Shown in pieces: positions 63,501 to 64,000 of a stretch of DNA of 64,000 nucleotides. Origin of the DNA: Olavius sp. associated proteobacterium Delta 1. GTDB lineage: Bacteria > Desulfobacterota > Desulfobacteria > Desulfobacterales > JAFDCJ01. The notes below the pieces were generated by a model. The model saw only the letters and a program-made list of their open reading frames with translations. It searched no databases and was not told the origin of the DNA. Made by a program: the position numbers and the translations under genes. Every line of letters starts with the position of its first letter. Within the stretch, counting starts at the first letter, position 1. Location: positions 1 to 64,000 of the forward strand of contig CACVKW010000609.1 in assembly GCA_902749685.1 (NCBI GenBank). Reading direction: 5' to 3'.

Positions 63501-64000
63501 CCGAGCTCGATCGGCGGATTCATCACCAGATACCACTTTTGGCTCATAATACCGCTGATATTGTCCTGGATGGTATAGCCCTTGCCGTCAAAATCAAGCC
63601 ACCAGGTCCGCTTCAGATTGAGACGATCCGGCGCGGGCTCCGGATCCCCCCGGCGCAATTCTTTAAAACTCATGCTTGCATCCGGTTTAATGACATAGGC
63701 CGGGTATGTTTTCCAGGCAGCCGGCACATCGGCCTGGGCCGGATCGATGGCATCGACCCCCAGTATTTTAACCATGCGCAGGTGATTGCGGGATTTAAAA
63801 GACCAGATTTCCGTCCCGTAGGCAGCTGCAACGGGCCCGATTTTTTCAACCGGTTCCGGCAGGCGCGAGATGATTTGAATCGTCCAGCGGCCGGGGCGCG
63901 CCTGGAGCATTAACTGGCCCTGGGGTCCGATCCTGGCGGGCAACGGACTGTTCAGGGCCATGGGGATTGCGTTTTTCAGCAGGACACCCGGCAGGTTTTC
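60563..64000 (-). CDS. very large membrane protein of unknown family, 5' end outside window
   Basis: At least 1145 residues are visible. The frame stays open to the window edge, so the start is missing. A soluble strand-rich part with WWLDFDGKGYTIQDNISG comes first. Next are about four to six membrane segments (DFFMVLIIALAVFKL to VAVLLVVSIPF, then VILLAFLIIGLVDL and AAAIFVLLTGWF), a soluble stretch of about 400 residues, four more membrane segments and a Lys/Pro-rich tail (PPPRKKKIKPPPIPK). I do not recognise the family. It lies upstream of the peptidase/PA2779/OmpA set on the same strand, suggesting an envelope complex. The last seven residues come from a repeat phrase. Confidence 0.75.
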   Translation of the reverse strand, partial: ENLPGVLLKNAIPMALNSPLPARIGPQGQLMLQARPGRWTIQIISRLPEPVEKIGPVAAAYGTEIWSFKSRNHLRMVKILGVDAIDPAQADVPAAWKTYPAYVIKPDASMSFKELRRGDPEPAPDRLNLKRTWWLDFDGKGYTIQDNISGIMSQKWYLVMNPPIELGRVAVDGEDQLITVHGADKKPGVELRRGHLNLQADARLDADADGLPAVGWSHDFQSVSAVLNLPPGWRLLTAHGVDALPGTWFQRWTLLDFFMVLIIALAVFKLKNWKWGILALLTMAIIYHEVGSPRFVWLHLLAVLALLSVLPDGWLRRLTTLWGLVTVAVLLVVSIPFMVHQIRLGIYPQLEQLGGRNWSQRVASDRAVQFETALEKGKAPVSSMPLEESVVQKRAAVEQKSEYYPRKRAVYTQDPNALIQTGPGLPAWRWRSIRMQWNGPVAGDHQLRLWLLPPTANLVLAFVRVILLAFLIIGLVDLRFWWQLVNQRLKPAAAAAIFVLLTGWFQPSGAETANSAFPPPEILQQLQDRLLEKADCYPQCADLVRMDLTATNDSLQFLIEVHAAAQTAVPLPGNLDAWLPDAVLLDRQTIKGLLKDTGGGMWALIPPGIHRLTLLGRTGARNAIQIPIPLKPHRVTVQAEDWEIQGVHPTGTVDAGIQLIRRKKESSTSLSLADVALPPFLSVERVLHLGLKWQLSTVIKRLTPPGIPVVISLPLLAGESVTTGGIQVENGQAIVNFESQVQEKRFTSILEMAPEIRLQAPRSAAWTETWVLDASPVWHCELSGIPVVHHQDQQGHWRPEWRPWPGEGVAIKVSRPQATTGQLVTIDNARLDWTPGKRLNKAGLTLVVRTSRGGQHALSLPKDAVLQVVKINGKSQPIRLKDGTLVIPLQPGKQGVYLEWHQPAAGRIHLKGPRVAIGEQAVNAAVSFQMPQNRWILWTAGPQLGPAVLFWSYLIVVILAAIGLGRTQIAPLKTHHWLLLSLGLTQIPPLLAIMIVGWLLALGARGKYALPDKWLSFNLVQVLLAIWTLAALVGLYLAVERGLLGIPKMQIAGNGSTSFHLHWTQDLIGEILPQPSVIALPQWIFHLLMLFWSLWLALYLLKWLRWGWQCYAAGGIWQKPPPRKKKIKPPPIPKTQTEGIEGLKD

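Noticed and set aside
1..64000. tRNA, rRNA or integron/phage attachment structures
   Set aside because: I looked for tRNA-like cloverleaf ends, rRNA signature stretches, integrases and transposases and saw none. A tRNAscan/Infernal run would settle it.

Overview
The window is a stretch of bacterial chromosome with intermediate base composition. It carries about 40 protein genes and no tRNA, rRNA, CRISPR array or intact transposon that I could find. The mix suggests an uncultured Gram-negative, most likely a Desulfobacterota-type (former Deltaproteobacteria) heterotroph. The signs are TAXI-type TRAP transport, an indolepyruvate-oxidoreductase-like TPP enzyme, many acyl-CoA, sugar-acid and hydroxy-acid enzymes, OmpA lipoproteins, PbpC with alpha-2-macroglobulin, and very repeat-rich gaps. 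This placement is inference from gene content, not from a marker gene.

Layout. 0-4.4 kb: a lipoprotein serine hydrolase, a broken methyltransferase, a short-chain dehydrogenase and a secreted beta-barrel-like protein. 4.4-14.7 kb: a catabolic island. A minus-strand set (acetolactate-synthase-like TPP enzyme, M20 peptidase, xylose-isomerase-like TIM barrel) diverges from a plus-strand sugar-type ABC importer (Tat-exported binding protein, two permeases, ATPase), followed by a D-2-hydroxyacid dehydrogenase. 15-20 kb: a small membrane protein, a second SDR, a quinone oxidoreductase, a cold-shock protein and an L-2-hydroxyglutarate-dehydrogenase-like flavoenzyme. 20-33.7 kb: a TAXI-TRAP importer with a 61-residue partner, then acyl-CoA ligase, Nudix hydrolase, amidase, 3-hydroxyacyl-CoA-type dehydrogenase, an IorA-like protein lacking its ferredoxin end, a 6-phosphogluconate-dehydrogenase-like enzyme and an MFS transporter. 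33.8-43.8 kb: a ten-gene plus-strand block with an ABC importer (binding protein, two permeases, 66-residue membrane protein, two different ATPases) running into dhaL, dhaM, a fused HPr-enzyme I and dhaK. This looks like a complete route for importing a C3 compound and phosphorylating dihydroxyacetone with PEP. 44-64 kb: a cell-envelope region with pbpC, a 1957-residue alpha-2-macroglobulin, a GT-C/TPR membrane protein, a hybrid histidine kinase, an OmpA lipoprotein, a PA2779/PA2778-type pair and a very large membrane protein that runs off the window.

The most unusual feature is the DNA between the genes. Nearly every gap over about 150 bp holds short, imperfectly repeated phrases. These are often repeated in reverse complement 50-250 bp away, so they can fold. 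At least three families recur at distant sites: family I (core AAAAGGACTGAGCGAA with CGAATATCGAAT-type arms, about six copies), family II (ends TACCTGAAT/ATTCAGGTA, five copies, mostly directly after stop codons) and family III (CTAATTGAGCG hairpin, two copies). Some repeats supply stop codons, C-terminal residues or, in one place, the join between a truncated dehydrogenase and the next gene. This is the best candidate for an undescribed element in the window.
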